This document shows positions 9,447-17,219 of a stretch of DNA of 64,000 nucleotides, in pieces (the stretch's first letter is position 1; every line of letters begins with the position of its first letter). The notes beneath the pieces were generated by a model. That model made no database searches, was not told the DNA's origin, and was given only the letters and a program-made list of their open reading frames with translations. Source of the DNA: Cognataquiflexum gelatinilyticum (GTDB lineage Bacteria; Bacteroidota; Bacteroidia; Cytophagales; Cyclobacteriaceae); NCBI RefSeq assembly GCF_024813435.1, contig NZ_JANAEZ010000007.1, forward strand, positions 210,291 through 274,290, in the 5' to 3' direction. Both the position numbers and the translations under genes were made by a program.

Positions 9447-9521
9447 GTAGATTTACGTTTGGTAAAAAAACCTATTCGGATGAGTAAATGTTATTTTCGA
9501 GGAATATAGCCAATTTAGATT

Positions 9522-9959
9522 ATGGACAAAAACAGCATTACACCAAGTTTTCCAATGCCCCTACGCGGCTTGTTATTGCTTACAGGGATGTACACCTTTG
9601 CTTGGTCGGCTTTCTTCCGATATTTTGGAGAAGACTTTTTGAAATGGCTTTCAATGAATCCGGATTACCTCGCGGAGTCCAATACCAACGTCTTCGGGAT
9701 TTTCGGGATGATCTTGGGATTTCTGATTTTTATGAGTGCCTTTTATCCGATCAGTTGGCAGTATTTGATTTTGGTCGGGATCATCGGACATCTGGCACTT
9801 CTGGTTTGGGTTTTGGTTGCTTTTATTCCTGATTTGGGATGGAACAAAAGGACCGTGTTCCAAATCGGTTTCAATCAAATCATCTGGATGGTATTGCTGA
9901 TTGTTGTATTTATCCGTTCCGTCAAGGTAAAGAAATATATACAAACACTCGATAGCTAA
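9522..9959 (+). CDS. Small four-helix membrane protein of unknown function
   Basis: 145 residues with four hydrophobic helices (about residues 14-34, 55-75, 78-102 and 115-132) and short charged loops, ending in a basic tail SVKVKKYIQT. The start is divergent from the amidase gene by 75 bp. I recognise no family. The topology resembles small Bacteroidetes integral proteins without assigned function. It has no close co-directional partner. Confidence 0.65.
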   Translation: MDKNSITPSFPMPLRGLLLLTGMYTFAWSAFFRYFGEDFLKWLSMNPDYLAESNTNVFGIFGMILGFLIFMSAFYPISWQYLILVGIIGHLALLVWVLVAFIPDLGWNKRTVFQIGFNQIIWMVLLIVVFIRSVKVKKYIQTLDS

Positions 9960-10098
9960 ATCAGTGGTTGATTGGCTTTAATTAAAATGAAAAGCCAAAT
10001 ATCAAGAATATCCAACCCAAAATTGTTGGTGTTAAAATTGATTCCTGATATTTTGCTGAAATTCGTTTTCGAATCTTTATTTCAATAACCTTAAACCT

Positions 10099-11067
10099 AT
10101 GAACAGAAGAAATTTTATCCAAAAAAGTGCCGTTGCGGTAGCCGCAGGTAGCTTAATGCCCCATTTGACTATGGCCGATGACATGCAAAAAATCAAATCC
10201 CTTGGCGTTGCCTTGTTTACGGTTCCCAAAGCCCTTTCGGCAGATTTTGAAGGAACGCTTAAAGTGATTTCGGAAATCGGATATAAAGAGTTGGAGTTTT
10301 TTGGGCCATATACATTTTCGGATGAAGCGACCAAGGAAGGTTGGAAAATGGCAGCCAATGCATTGGGCTTTTCCGGAAGCGGGTATTTTGGAAAAACACC
10401 AAAAGAGGTAAAGGAAATTTTAAACAGGTATGGACTTTCTGCCCCGAGCATCCATGTGGATTTACCGACTTTGAGAAACAACATGGAGGGTGTGGCGGAA
10501 GCAGCACACGTGGTCGGGCACAAATATGTCGGGATCGCCATGATTCCTGATGACATGAGGAAAAGCCTCGACGATTACAAAAAGACTGCTGAGATCTTCA
10601 ATCAGGTCGGTGAATCTGCCAAGAAAAACGGCTTGACTTTCTTCTATCATAACCATGGCTATGGCCACAAAGCTGTTGATGGCGTGGTTCCTTTCCAGAT
10701 GATACTTGACAACACAGATGCTGATTTGGTCAAAATGCAGATGGATGTTTTTTGGTTTATCGCGGCAGGCATTGACCCCATCAAATACCTCAAGGAAAAT
10801 CCAAAAAGGTTCCCTTTGCTCCATGTGAAAGACATGCGTGAGAAAAAAACTTTCCCAGGAGATGGTGGGAATATGGGTGAATGGATGGGGTTATTCCCGT
10901 ACCTGGCTGATGCAGGCGATGGGGTTTTGGACTTGTCCGAGATTCTTTGCGAAGCAAAAAAATCAGGAGCCAACCATTTTCTGTTAGAAAAAGACCTGAC
11001 TCCTGATCCTGTAAATGCCCTTCAAAAAAGCTTTGATTACCTCTCTGCTTTGAATCTGAAGTGCTGA
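10099..11067 (+). CDS. Tat-exported sugar phosphate isomerase/epimerase-like TIM-barrel protein
   Basis: 322 residues. The N-terminus MNRRNFIQKSAVAVAAGSLM has the twin-arginine pattern (RRNFIQK) and points to Tat export. The rest fits the xylose isomerase-like TIM barrel / AP endonuclease 2 family (PF01261): IGYKELEFFG at the first barrel strand, SIHVDLPTL, FFYHNHGYGH with metal-ligand His residues, and LLHVKDMRE near residue 245. Members isomerise or epimerise sugars or hydroxypyruvate with a divalent metal; these exported Bacteroidetes versions are mostly uncharacterised. It is convergent with the small gene at 11073 with only 5 bp between stop codons. Confidence 0.85.
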   Translation: MNRRNFIQKSAVAVAAGSLMPHLTMADDMQKIKSLGVALFTVPKALSADFEGTLKVISEIGYKELEFFGPYTFSDEATKEGWKMAANALGFSGSGYFGKTPKEVKEILNRYGLSAPSIHVDLPTLRNNMEGVAEAAHVVGHKYVGIAMIPDDMRKSLDDYKKTAEIFNQVGESAKKNGLTFFYHNHGYGHKAVDGVVPFQMILDNTDADLVKMQMDVFWFIAAGIDPIKYLKENPKRFPLLHVKDMREKKTFPGDGGNMGEWMGLFPYLADAGDGVLDLSEILCEAKKSGANHFLLEKDLTPDPVNALQKSFDYLSALNLKC

Positions 11068-11072
11068 TTGTC

Positions 11073-11393
11073 TTAAAGAAGGATAATCAAAAGGATGATA
11101 ATGATGATCAAAGCCCCTGTGGAAATGTAAAGACCCGTTCCACGGAGGGCTCTGGCTTCTTTTTCAAGGCTTTTCAGTTCTGCTTTGATTTCGGCTTTTT
11201 CAGCTTTTTCAAGATTTGATAATTCCATATCTCGGATTTCAAGAACCCTGGCTTCGATTTCCTCAAGTTTTACTTGCTCTTCAGCGGTCAATACTTTTGG
11301 TTCTTTTTTGCTTTTGCCTTCAGCAAATGTAGGTGTGGTGGAAAACAGGAGCATGGCGGCCGCTGTCGTCATCAAAATGTTCGATTTTTTCAT
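11073..11393 (-). CDS. Small exported protein with coiled coil and C-terminal membrane anchor
   Basis: 106 residues. A signal peptide (MKKSNILMTTAAAMLLFSTTPTFA) is followed by a highly charged Lys/Glu helix from about residue 35 to 82 (EEQVKLEEIEARVLEIRD), predicted to be a coiled coil, and a very hydrophobic tail with a long Ile/Leu run (IIIIILLIILL) that should anchor it in the inner membrane. No family was recognised. It follows fumC on the same strand after a 21-bp gap, so co-transcription is likely, though a functional link is not evident. Confidence 0.7.
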   Translation of the reverse strand: MKKSNILMTTAAAMLLFSTTPTFAEGKSKKEPKVLTAEEQVKLEEIEARVLEIRDMELSNLEKAEKAEIKAELKSLEKEARALRGTGLYISTGALIIIIILLIILL

Positions 11394-11414
11394 ATGGGGG
11401 TAAAATTGATTTGT

Positions 11415-12815
11415 TTATTTAAGACTGCCGATCATGTCCTCTGGCTTCACCCATTCGTCAAACTGCTCGTTTGTCAATAGACCCAATGCCAAAGCTGCTT
11501 CTCTTAGACTTGTCCCTTCTTTGTGTGCTTTCTTGGCAATGGCTGCGGCATTTTCATAGCCAATATAGGGATTTAATGCGGTAACCAACATCAGGGAATT
11601 CTCCAAATGTCGTTTGATAAATGCTGTATTCGGCTCAATACCAATGGCACAGTTGTCATTGAAAGAAACACAGGCATCTCCGATTAAACGGGCTGATTGT
11701 AGGAAGTTTGCAATCATCATAGGTTTGAAGACATTCAGCTCAAAATGTCCGTTTGATCCGCCGATGGAAATTGCCACGTCGTTGCCCATGACCTGTGCGG
11801 CCACCATGGTCATAGCTTCCACTTGGGTAGGATTGACTTTGCCTGGCATGATAGATGATCCCGGTTCATTTTCAGGAATCAGGATTTCACCGATACCGGA
11901 TCTTGGACCTGAAGAAAGCATCCGGATGTCATTGGCGATTTTCATCAGACTCACTGCCAATTGCTTCAAGGCGCCGTGGGTTTCCACAATGCCGTCATGG
12001 GCCGCAAGTGCTTCAAATTTGTTGGGTGCAGTGACCATTGGCTGACCGGAGAATTGGGCGATTTTGGCGGCCACCAATTCAGAATACCCTGCAGGGGTAT
12101 TCAATCCTGTGCCTACTGCAGTTCCACCAAGGGCAAGTTCTGACAGGTGGGACAAAGTATTTCTCAATGCTTTCAGTCCATGTTCAAGTTGCGCTACATA
12201 GCCCGAAAACTCCTGTCCCAAAGTAAGCGGAGTGGCGTCCATAAAGTGGGTCCTGCCGATCTTTACGACACCCATAAACTCCTCTGATTTTGCTTTCAGT
12301 GTATTTTTGAGGAGCTCCACACCAGGAATGGTTGTTTCCACTACCATCTTATACGCAGCAATGTGCATGGCGGTGGGGAAAGTATCGTTTGAAGACTGTG
12401 ATTTGTTCACGTCATCATTGGGGTGGATTTTCTTTTTGGCATCTTCCAATGAACCTCCTAAAAGCACATGGGCCCTGTAGGCGATTACTTCGTTTGCATT
12501 CATGTTGGATTGTGTCCCAGAGCCTGTCTGCCAGATCACAAGTGGAAACTGATCGTCATGCTGTCCTGTCAATATCTCATCGCAGACTTTGGCAATGATA
12601 TCGGCTTTGTCCTGAGTCAATACTCCGAGCTCGGCATTGGCGATGGCTGCAGACTTTTTGAGGATGGCAAATGCCCTGATGATTTCGATAGGCATCCTGT
12701 TTTTTTCACCGCCGATTTTGAAATTGTTGATGGACCTTTGGGTCTGCGCTCCCCAATATTTGTCTGCAGGAACCTCAACAGGTCCCATGGTATCTTTTTC
12801 TATCCTGATGCTCAT
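11415..12815 (-). CDS. fumC: Fumarate hydratase, class II
   Basis: 466 residues, the normal length for the iron-independent homotetrameric fumarase. It interconverts fumarate and L-malate in the TCA cycle. The signature GSSIMPGKVNPTQ lies near residue 317, and the active-site segments TGSGTQSNMNANEV (about 95-108) and GRTHFMDATPLTLGQEF (about 182-198) are intact. The start ATG leads straight into RIEKDTMGPVEVPADKYWGAQT, the classic fumarase N-terminus. It is the first gene of a probable unit with the small anchored protein at 11073. Confidence 0.97.
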   Translation of the reverse strand: MSIRIEKDTMGPVEVPADKYWGAQTQRSINNFKIGGEKNRMPIEIIRAFAILKKSAAIANAELGVLTQDKADIIAKVCDEILTGQHDDQFPLVIWQTGSGTQSNMNANEVIAYRAHVLLGGSLEDAKKKIHPNDDVNKSQSSNDTFPTAMHIAAYKMVVETTIPGVELLKNTLKAKSEEFMGVVKIGRTHFMDATPLTLGQEFSGYVAQLEHGLKALRNTLSHLSELALGGTAVGTGLNTPAGYSELVAAKIAQFSGQPMVTAPNKFEALAAHDGIVETHGALKQLAVSLMKIANDIRMLSSGPRSGIGEILIPENEPGSSIMPGKVNPTQVEAMTMVAAQVMGNDVAISIGGSNGHFELNVFKPMMIANFLQSARLIGDACVSFNDNCAIGIEPNTAFIKRHLENSLMLVTALNPYIGYENAAAIAKKAHKEGTSLREAALALGLLTNEQFDEWVKPEDMIGSLK

Positions 12816-12890
12816 ATTTTTAGATGCTATGGTTATTTTCAGGCTGCTAAATTACTACCTGAATAGAAGAATACATAAGGATAAGGGGAA

Positions 12891-13376
12891 TTAATCCATC
12901 ACTTTGATGTTGAGAATTTCATGGAAAATTCCCTTGGAGAGCTTGATTTTCCTTTTGAAATAATTCCAGGCAAAGTAATAATTCCCTATACAGGCCAGGA
13001 TACTCAATCCTGCATAGATTGGTTTTTGTGAAACAAAGCCAAAAAACACTGCCAATGTCAAGGTAATCACAGTCCAAAATCCAAGAAAAAATGCTGAACT
13101 CGGAAATAGGCGGTATTGGAGAAACAAAATACACCCTTTTGGTGTCGCCTCGATTTTACCCAAAATCAATGGTAAAAAACTATCAGGCTTATCGACTACC
13201 AAGGAAAGTCTGAATGATTCTTTTTCCACTTTTCCGTTGAATTGAAATCCTTTTTGAAGCCTTTCTTCATAATCCAAAAAGTTGATGTCCTTGGTCACTG
13301 CTGACAATCTTCCTTCCACTTCATTTTTGGACAAAGCAGAAACAAGCACTTCGCTATGATTGGGGAATGGATTCAT
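12891..13376 (-). CDS. Conserved-looking membrane protein of unknown function
   Basis: 161 residues. The first 90 residues are soluble and mixed alpha/beta (LVVDKPDSFLPLILGKIEAT). Two adjacent hydrophobic helices follow (about 92-113 and 117-136), then a basic tail (WNYFKRKIKLSKGIF). I do not recognise the family. It ends 76 bp before the start of fumC on the same strand, so read-through into fumC is possible. Confidence 0.6.
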   Translation of the reverse strand: MNPFPNHSEVLVSALSKNEVEGRLSAVTKDINFLDYEERLQKGFQFNGKVEKESFRLSLVVDKPDSFLPLILGKIEATPKGCILFLQYRLFPSSAFFLGFWTVITLTLAVFFGFVSQKPIYAGLSILACIGNYYFAWNYFKRKIKLSKGIFHEILNIKVMD

Positions 13377-13469
13377 GGGAACCTAACTCTAGTCAATTAA
13401 AAAAGTTGTGGTCCAAATCTTAATCGCCGGTAAAGGAATTTAGATTTGAACCGAAATGGATTTTTGTAT

Positions 13470-13850
13470 TTATTTTACTGCAATACAGGAAATTTCCACA
13501 TTGACATTCTTCGGAAGTTTGCTGACTTCCACGGTTTCCCTTGCAGGCGGATTGGTTTTGAAATACTGCCCGTAAGCTTCATTGATTGTTGCAAACTGAC
13601 CCATGTCCCTGATAAATATGGTGCATTTGACTACATCGGCAAAGGTAAAACCTCCAGCTCTCAGCACCGCGTCCATGTTTTTCATGACGGCGTGGGTTTC
13701 TTCGGTAATATTTTCATTGATCAACTCACCGGTGACAGGATCCAAGGCAATCTGACCTGACAGATAAAGCGTATTTCCGGTTTTAACAGCTTGGCTATAG
13801 GGCCCGATAGGCGCAGGGGCATCACTTGAGAAGATGATTTCTTTGGACAT
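13470..13850 (-). CDS. ridA: RidA family enamine/imine deaminase
   Basis: 126 residues when started at the ATG of MSKEIIFSSDAPAPIGPYSQ, the standard RidA N-terminus; an upstream in-frame ATG at 13871 would add seven atypical residues. RidA hydrolyses reactive 2-aminoacrylate and other enamines released by PLP enzymes, preventing damage to them. The conserved C-terminal segment with the substrate-binding Arg, PARETVEVSKLPKN, and the final Glu region VNVEISCIA are present. It is divergent from kynU, whose product is a PLP enzyme; a protective role there is plausible but inferred. It could instead be a 2-aminomuconate deaminase, but the sequence looks like the archetypal RidA clade. Confidence 0.92.
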   Translation of the reverse strand: MSKEIIFSSDAPAPIGPYSQAVKTGNTLYLSGQIALDPVTGELINENITEETHAVMKNMDAVLRAGGFTFADVVKCTIFIRDMGQFATINEAYGQYFKTNPPARETVEVSKLPKNVNVEISCIAVK

Positions 13851-13931
13851 GGGATATCTATTTTTGTGCAAAATACAGATTCAGAAACAACCGCCGAAAT
13901 CAAATCGGTTTTTTTCAAAACAGAAACATGG

Positions 13932-13939
13932 TAATTTTG
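13932..13939 (+). promoter_or_regulatory. Possible -7 promoter element upstream of kynU
   Basis: TAATTTTG matches the Bacteroidetes TAnnTTTG -7 consensus exactly and lies about 70 bp before the kynU start. No clear TTG -33 element is placed at the usual distance, so this is tentative. Confidence 0.3.
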
Positions 13940-14010
13940 ATGATGGAGACAAACCTATTGCCTTGATGGTGGTTTAGTCTTTGCCAACACCCTTCTTTCC
14001 ATTACTAAAA

Positions 14011-15297
14011 ATGAAAAATACAGACTACCGATTTTCAGAAGATTTTGCCAGAGAAATGGATGAAAAGGATCCTTTAGGAGGATTCCGGTCGAGATTTTAT
14101 TTTCCCAAAGTCGATGGAAGGGAGGCGATTTATTTTTGTGGCAATTCCCTTGGGCTACAACCCAAAACCACAAAAGAATACATCCAAAAGGAGTTGGATA
14201 ACTGGGCCAATCTGGCAGTAGATGGACATTTTCATGGGGAAGACGCATGGTATCATGTCCGCAAAAAATCCAAACCGGCTTTGGCTGAGATTGTCGGTGC
14301 ACATGAGCATGAGGTCGTGGCGATGAATAACCTAAGTTCAAACCTTCATTTTTTGATGGTGTCATTTTACCAGCCTACCAAAGAGCGATTCAAAATCATC
14401 ACTGAAGCAGGTGCTTTTCCCTCCGACATGTATATGCTCGAGACGCAGGTAAAGTTTCATGGCTTGGATCCCGATCAGACTATCATTGAATTGAAACCCA
14501 GGGAGGGAGAATATACGCTGAGGACTGAAGACATTCTAAAAACCATTTCAGAAAATCAGAGCCAACTTGCCTTGGTGATGATGGGAGGCTTACAATACTA
14601 TACCGGGCAGGTGTTTGACATGGAGGCGATCACTTCCGCGGGACATGCAGCAGGAGCAAAAGTGGGATTTGACCTGGCCCATGCTGCAGGAAATGTTCCC
14701 CTTCAGTTGCATGATTGGGGCGTGGATTTTGCCACATGGTGCAGTTACAAATACATGAATTCAGGACCAGGCAACATCTCCGGTATTTTTGTACATGAGC
14801 GCCATGCCGAAAGTCCCGACTTGCCGAGATTTGCAGGTTGGTGGGGACATGATGAGGGAGAGCGGTTTAAGATGGAAAAAGGTTTTAAGCCGATGTTTGG
14901 CGCAGATGGATGGCAATTGGCCAATTCTAATGTACTTGCTTTGGCAACACATCAGGCTTCTTTGGATATTTTTCAGGAAGCTGGGATGGAGGCCCTTAGG
15001 CAAAAAAGTGAACTTTTGACAGGTTATTTGGAGTTTTTACTTCAAGAAATAAACGGTGAACGCGGTGTTATTGAAATAATTACCCCAAATAATACCAACG
15101 AAAGAGGCTGTCAATTATCTTTGCTCGTCAAAAAAGGCGGAAAAGCGGTCTTTGATGAGCTTTACCAAAATGCAATAGTAGGGGACTGGAGACATCCAAA
15201 CGTAATCAGAATCGCACCCACACCGTTATATAACAGTTTCATGGATGTTTATCAATTTGCAAAAATCCTGGAACAATCCCTTCACAAATTTGCCTGA
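14011..15297 (+). CDS. kynU: Kynureninase
   Basis: 428 residues from the ATG at 14011 (MKNTDYRF), which fits the family better than the in-frame ATG 30 bp upstream. It is a PLP enzyme that cleaves kynurenine or 3-hydroxykynurenine to (3-hydroxy)anthranilate and alanine. The PLP-lysine motif WCSYKYMNSGPGN is at about residues 242-254, and the substrate-binding regions FCGNSLGLQP and FDLAHAAGN are present. It is followed after 25 bp by kmo, forming a two-gene operon, so the 3-hydroxykynurenine route to 3-hydroxyanthranilate is the likely physiological path. The dioxygenase for the next step is at 50233 in this window. Confidence 0.96.
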   Translation: MKNTDYRFSEDFAREMDEKDPLGGFRSRFYFPKVDGREAIYFCGNSLGLQPKTTKEYIQKELDNWANLAVDGHFHGEDAWYHVRKKSKPALAEIVGAHEHEVVAMNNLSSNLHFLMVSFYQPTKERFKIITEAGAFPSDMYMLETQVKFHGLDPDQTIIELKPREGEYTLRTEDILKTISENQSQLALVMMGGLQYYTGQVFDMEAITSAGHAAGAKVGFDLAHAAGNVPLQLHDWGVDFATWCSYKYMNSGPGNISGIFVHERHAESPDLPRFAGWWGHDEGERFKMEKGFKPMFGADGWQLANSNVLALATHQASLDIFQEAGMEALRQKSELLTGYLEFLLQEINGERGVIEIITPNNTNERGCQLSLLVKKGGKAVFDELYQNAIVGDWRHPNVIRIAPTPLYNSFMDVYQFAKILEQSLHKFA

Positions 15298-15322
15298 TCG
15301 GGCAATAAGTTACTCTCAAACC

Positions 15323-16678
15323 ATGAAAAAAAATGAAATCAGCATCCTTGGTTCCGGACTTATCGGATCATTGTTGAGCATATATATGAAAAAAAGAGGT
15401 CTTGACGTAAACGTTTACGAGAAAAGACCCGACAACCGTAAAGGTCAATACCAAGAAGAAGGCAGATCCATCAATATGGCACTGAGCGACAGGGGATGGA
15501 ATGCCCTTGAAAAAGCAGGCTTAAAGGAAAAGGTGTTGACTTTGACTATCCCCATGTATGGACGCAAGATCCATGATGAACACGGAAAAACCAGTTTCAT
15601 TCCCTATGGAAAAGAGGGGCAAGCCATTTATTCTATTTCCCGTGGCAGATTCAATCAATTGCTAGTAGACGAAGCCGAAAAACTTGGAGTCAATATGTTT
15701 TTTGGACATAAGGTGGAGGATGTTGATTTGAGGACCAATGAATTGACCATAACTGATGCAAATGGAAGTCAAGAAAAAATCTTTTCCAATGTAATCATCG
15801 GTTCAGATGGCGCATATTCGGCCCTCCGAAATGCTATGCTGAAGCAAGTCCGCTTCAATTACAAACAAGAATATATCACCCATGGCTACAAGGAACTCAG
15901 CATTCCTCCCACGGAGGATGGTGAATTTGCGATGGATCCCAACGCCCTCCATATTTGGCCTAGAGGCAGTTTTATGCTGATAGCCCTTCCAAATCCCAAT
16001 AAATCATTTACCTGTACACTATTTTTGCCTTTTGACGGCGAGCGTGTCTGTTTTGAAAATATCAGGGATGAAAAAGATGTGACAAGCATTTTTGAAACCT
16101 ACTTTGATGATGCGTATAAGATTATGCCTAATCTGAAAGAAGAATATTTCAAAAACCCTACTTCCGCCCTCATCAACATTGAATGCTATCCTTGGATGCT
16201 CAAAAGCGCTCTTTTGATCGGGGACGCTTCCCATGCCATGGTTCCTTTTTATGGTCAAGGGATGAATTGTGGATTTGAGGATTGCTTCATTTTGGATGAG
16301 TTGGTGGAAAAGTTCGGGACCAATGCATGGGAGTTGGTATTTGCCAAATTCCAGAAAAAGAGAAAAAAGGACACAGATGCGATTTGTCAGCTTGCGATGG
16401 AAAATTTCGAGGAAATGAGAAATGAGGTGTCTGATCCGAAATTCCTGATCCGAAAAAAAATCGAAGCCAAACTGCATAGCCTGTATCCTAAGGATTGGGT
16501 TCCGCTCTACACCATGGTGACTTTTTCCAATATGCCCTACTCAGAGGCATATGCTCAAGGGAAGCTACAGGAAAAAATCATGGACAAGGTCATGTCAAGC
16601 CCATTGATTTCCCAAAATTGGGATAAATTGGATTACGAAGATATCCTTTACCAAATGGACAAAGCGAAAGCTGTATAA
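15323..16678 (+). CDS. kmo: Kynurenine 3-monooxygenase
   Basis: About 451 residues from the ATG at 15323 (MKKNEISILGSG); a frame extension upstream overlaps kynU and is not used. It is an NADPH-dependent FAD monooxygenase converting L-kynurenine to 3-hydroxykynurenine. The N-terminal FAD fold ILGSGLIGSL and the second FAD motif LIGDASHAMVPFYGQGMN (about 290-307) are clear. Residues YGKEGQAIYSISRG correspond to the substrate-side segment. A C-terminal helix region from about residue 400 is where KMO associates with membranes in characterised homologues. It is the second gene of the kynU-kmo operon, closed by a strong terminator. Confidence 0.95.
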   Translation: MKKNEISILGSGLIGSLLSIYMKKRGLDVNVYEKRPDNRKGQYQEEGRSINMALSDRGWNALEKAGLKEKVLTLTIPMYGRKIHDEHGKTSFIPYGKEGQAIYSISRGRFNQLLVDEAEKLGVNMFFGHKVEDVDLRTNELTITDANGSQEKIFSNVIIGSDGAYSALRNAMLKQVRFNYKQEYITHGYKELSIPPTEDGEFAMDPNALHIWPRGSFMLIALPNPNKSFTCTLFLPFDGERVCFENIRDEKDVTSIFETYFDDAYKIMPNLKEEYFKNPTSALINIECYPWMLKSALLIGDASHAMVPFYGQGMNCGFEDCFILDELVEKFGTNAWELVFAKFQKKRKKDTDAICQLAMENFEEMRNEVSDPKFLIRKKIEAKLHSLYPKDWVPLYTMVTFSNMPYSEAYAQGKLQEKIMDKVMSSPLISQNWDKLDYEDILYQMDKAKAV

Positions 16679-16681
16679 AAG

Positions 16682-16717
16682 AAATAGCTGCTTCGAAAGG
16701 AGCAGCTATTTTTTTGC
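16682..16717 (+). terminator. Strong intrinsic terminator of kynU-kmo operon
   Basis: An 11-bp perfect stem AAATAGCTGCT / AGCAGCTATTT with an 8-base loop and a run of T lies 4 bp after the kmo stop codon. Confidence 0.9.
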
Positions 16718-16829
16718 CTTTTTGGTTTATTGCCTTCTGCAAAAATTTTTACTTTGAATGTCATTCCAATTCTACATTAAGAATTGTATTCAGCATGTTA
16801 AATTTGTATATTTTTTATAAATTTCTTGA

Positions 16830-17135
16830 TTATCCAAACAGAAAATTTCAAAATGAATTTTTAGTATTTTGTCATAACTTTTTTGTTGACAAGTGTTGGC
16901 AATATTTTTTGATAATTTCAGTTTTGGGATAGCTGGATTCATCGGAAAAGTCACCGCCAATTCTATAGTAAAATCTTCAAAAACTTCGAAATCAGCATGT
17001 AAAGACATATCTGAAAATGCAAGGCTTTTTTATCCACATTTTCGAATACTTTTCCACAATACTCGAAAAAACTAGTATAACCCATTGAAAATCAATGAAT
17101 TAACTCCTTTCACTTTTACATGATTTTGTGGATAA
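16830..17135. other. DnaA-box cluster in AT-rich intergenic region, candidate oriC
   Basis: The 540-bp gap between kmo and the CLC gene has no convincing gene. It contains two perfect DnaA boxes TTATCCACA, one on the plus strand at 17030-17038 and one on the minus strand at 17127-17135. Near matches are TTTTCCACA at 17050-17058 and TTATCCAAA at 16830-16838. Two perfect palindromes lie around the boxes: CATTGA-AAA-TCAATG at about 17083-17097 and TGTAAAT-GAGAA-ATTTACA just after the second box. The flank at 16740-16920 is very AT-rich, as expected of an unwinding element. The arrangement is what a chromosomal origin looks like, but dnaA is not in the window and no skew was computed, so oriC remains a hypothesis. 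Confidence 0.45.
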
Positions 17136-17219
17136 TTCACTGTAAATGAGAAATTTACAAAATCATTGTATTTTTTTGGGGTTGATAATCAGGTAAAAAA
17201 ATAGCGAAAGTAATCCCGA

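Noticed and set aside
13470..13850. RidA as the 2-aminomuconate deaminase of a kynurenine degradation pathway
   Set aside because: The sequence has the archetypal RidA motifs, and no other degradation genes (decarboxylase, semialdehyde dehydrogenase) are near; the general enamine role is simpler.
16714..17075. Short frames of 60-73 codons in the kmo-CLC spacer
   Set aside because: They are AT-driven, rich in Phe, Asn and Lys with no family, they overlap each other on both strands, and they cover the DnaA-box cluster.
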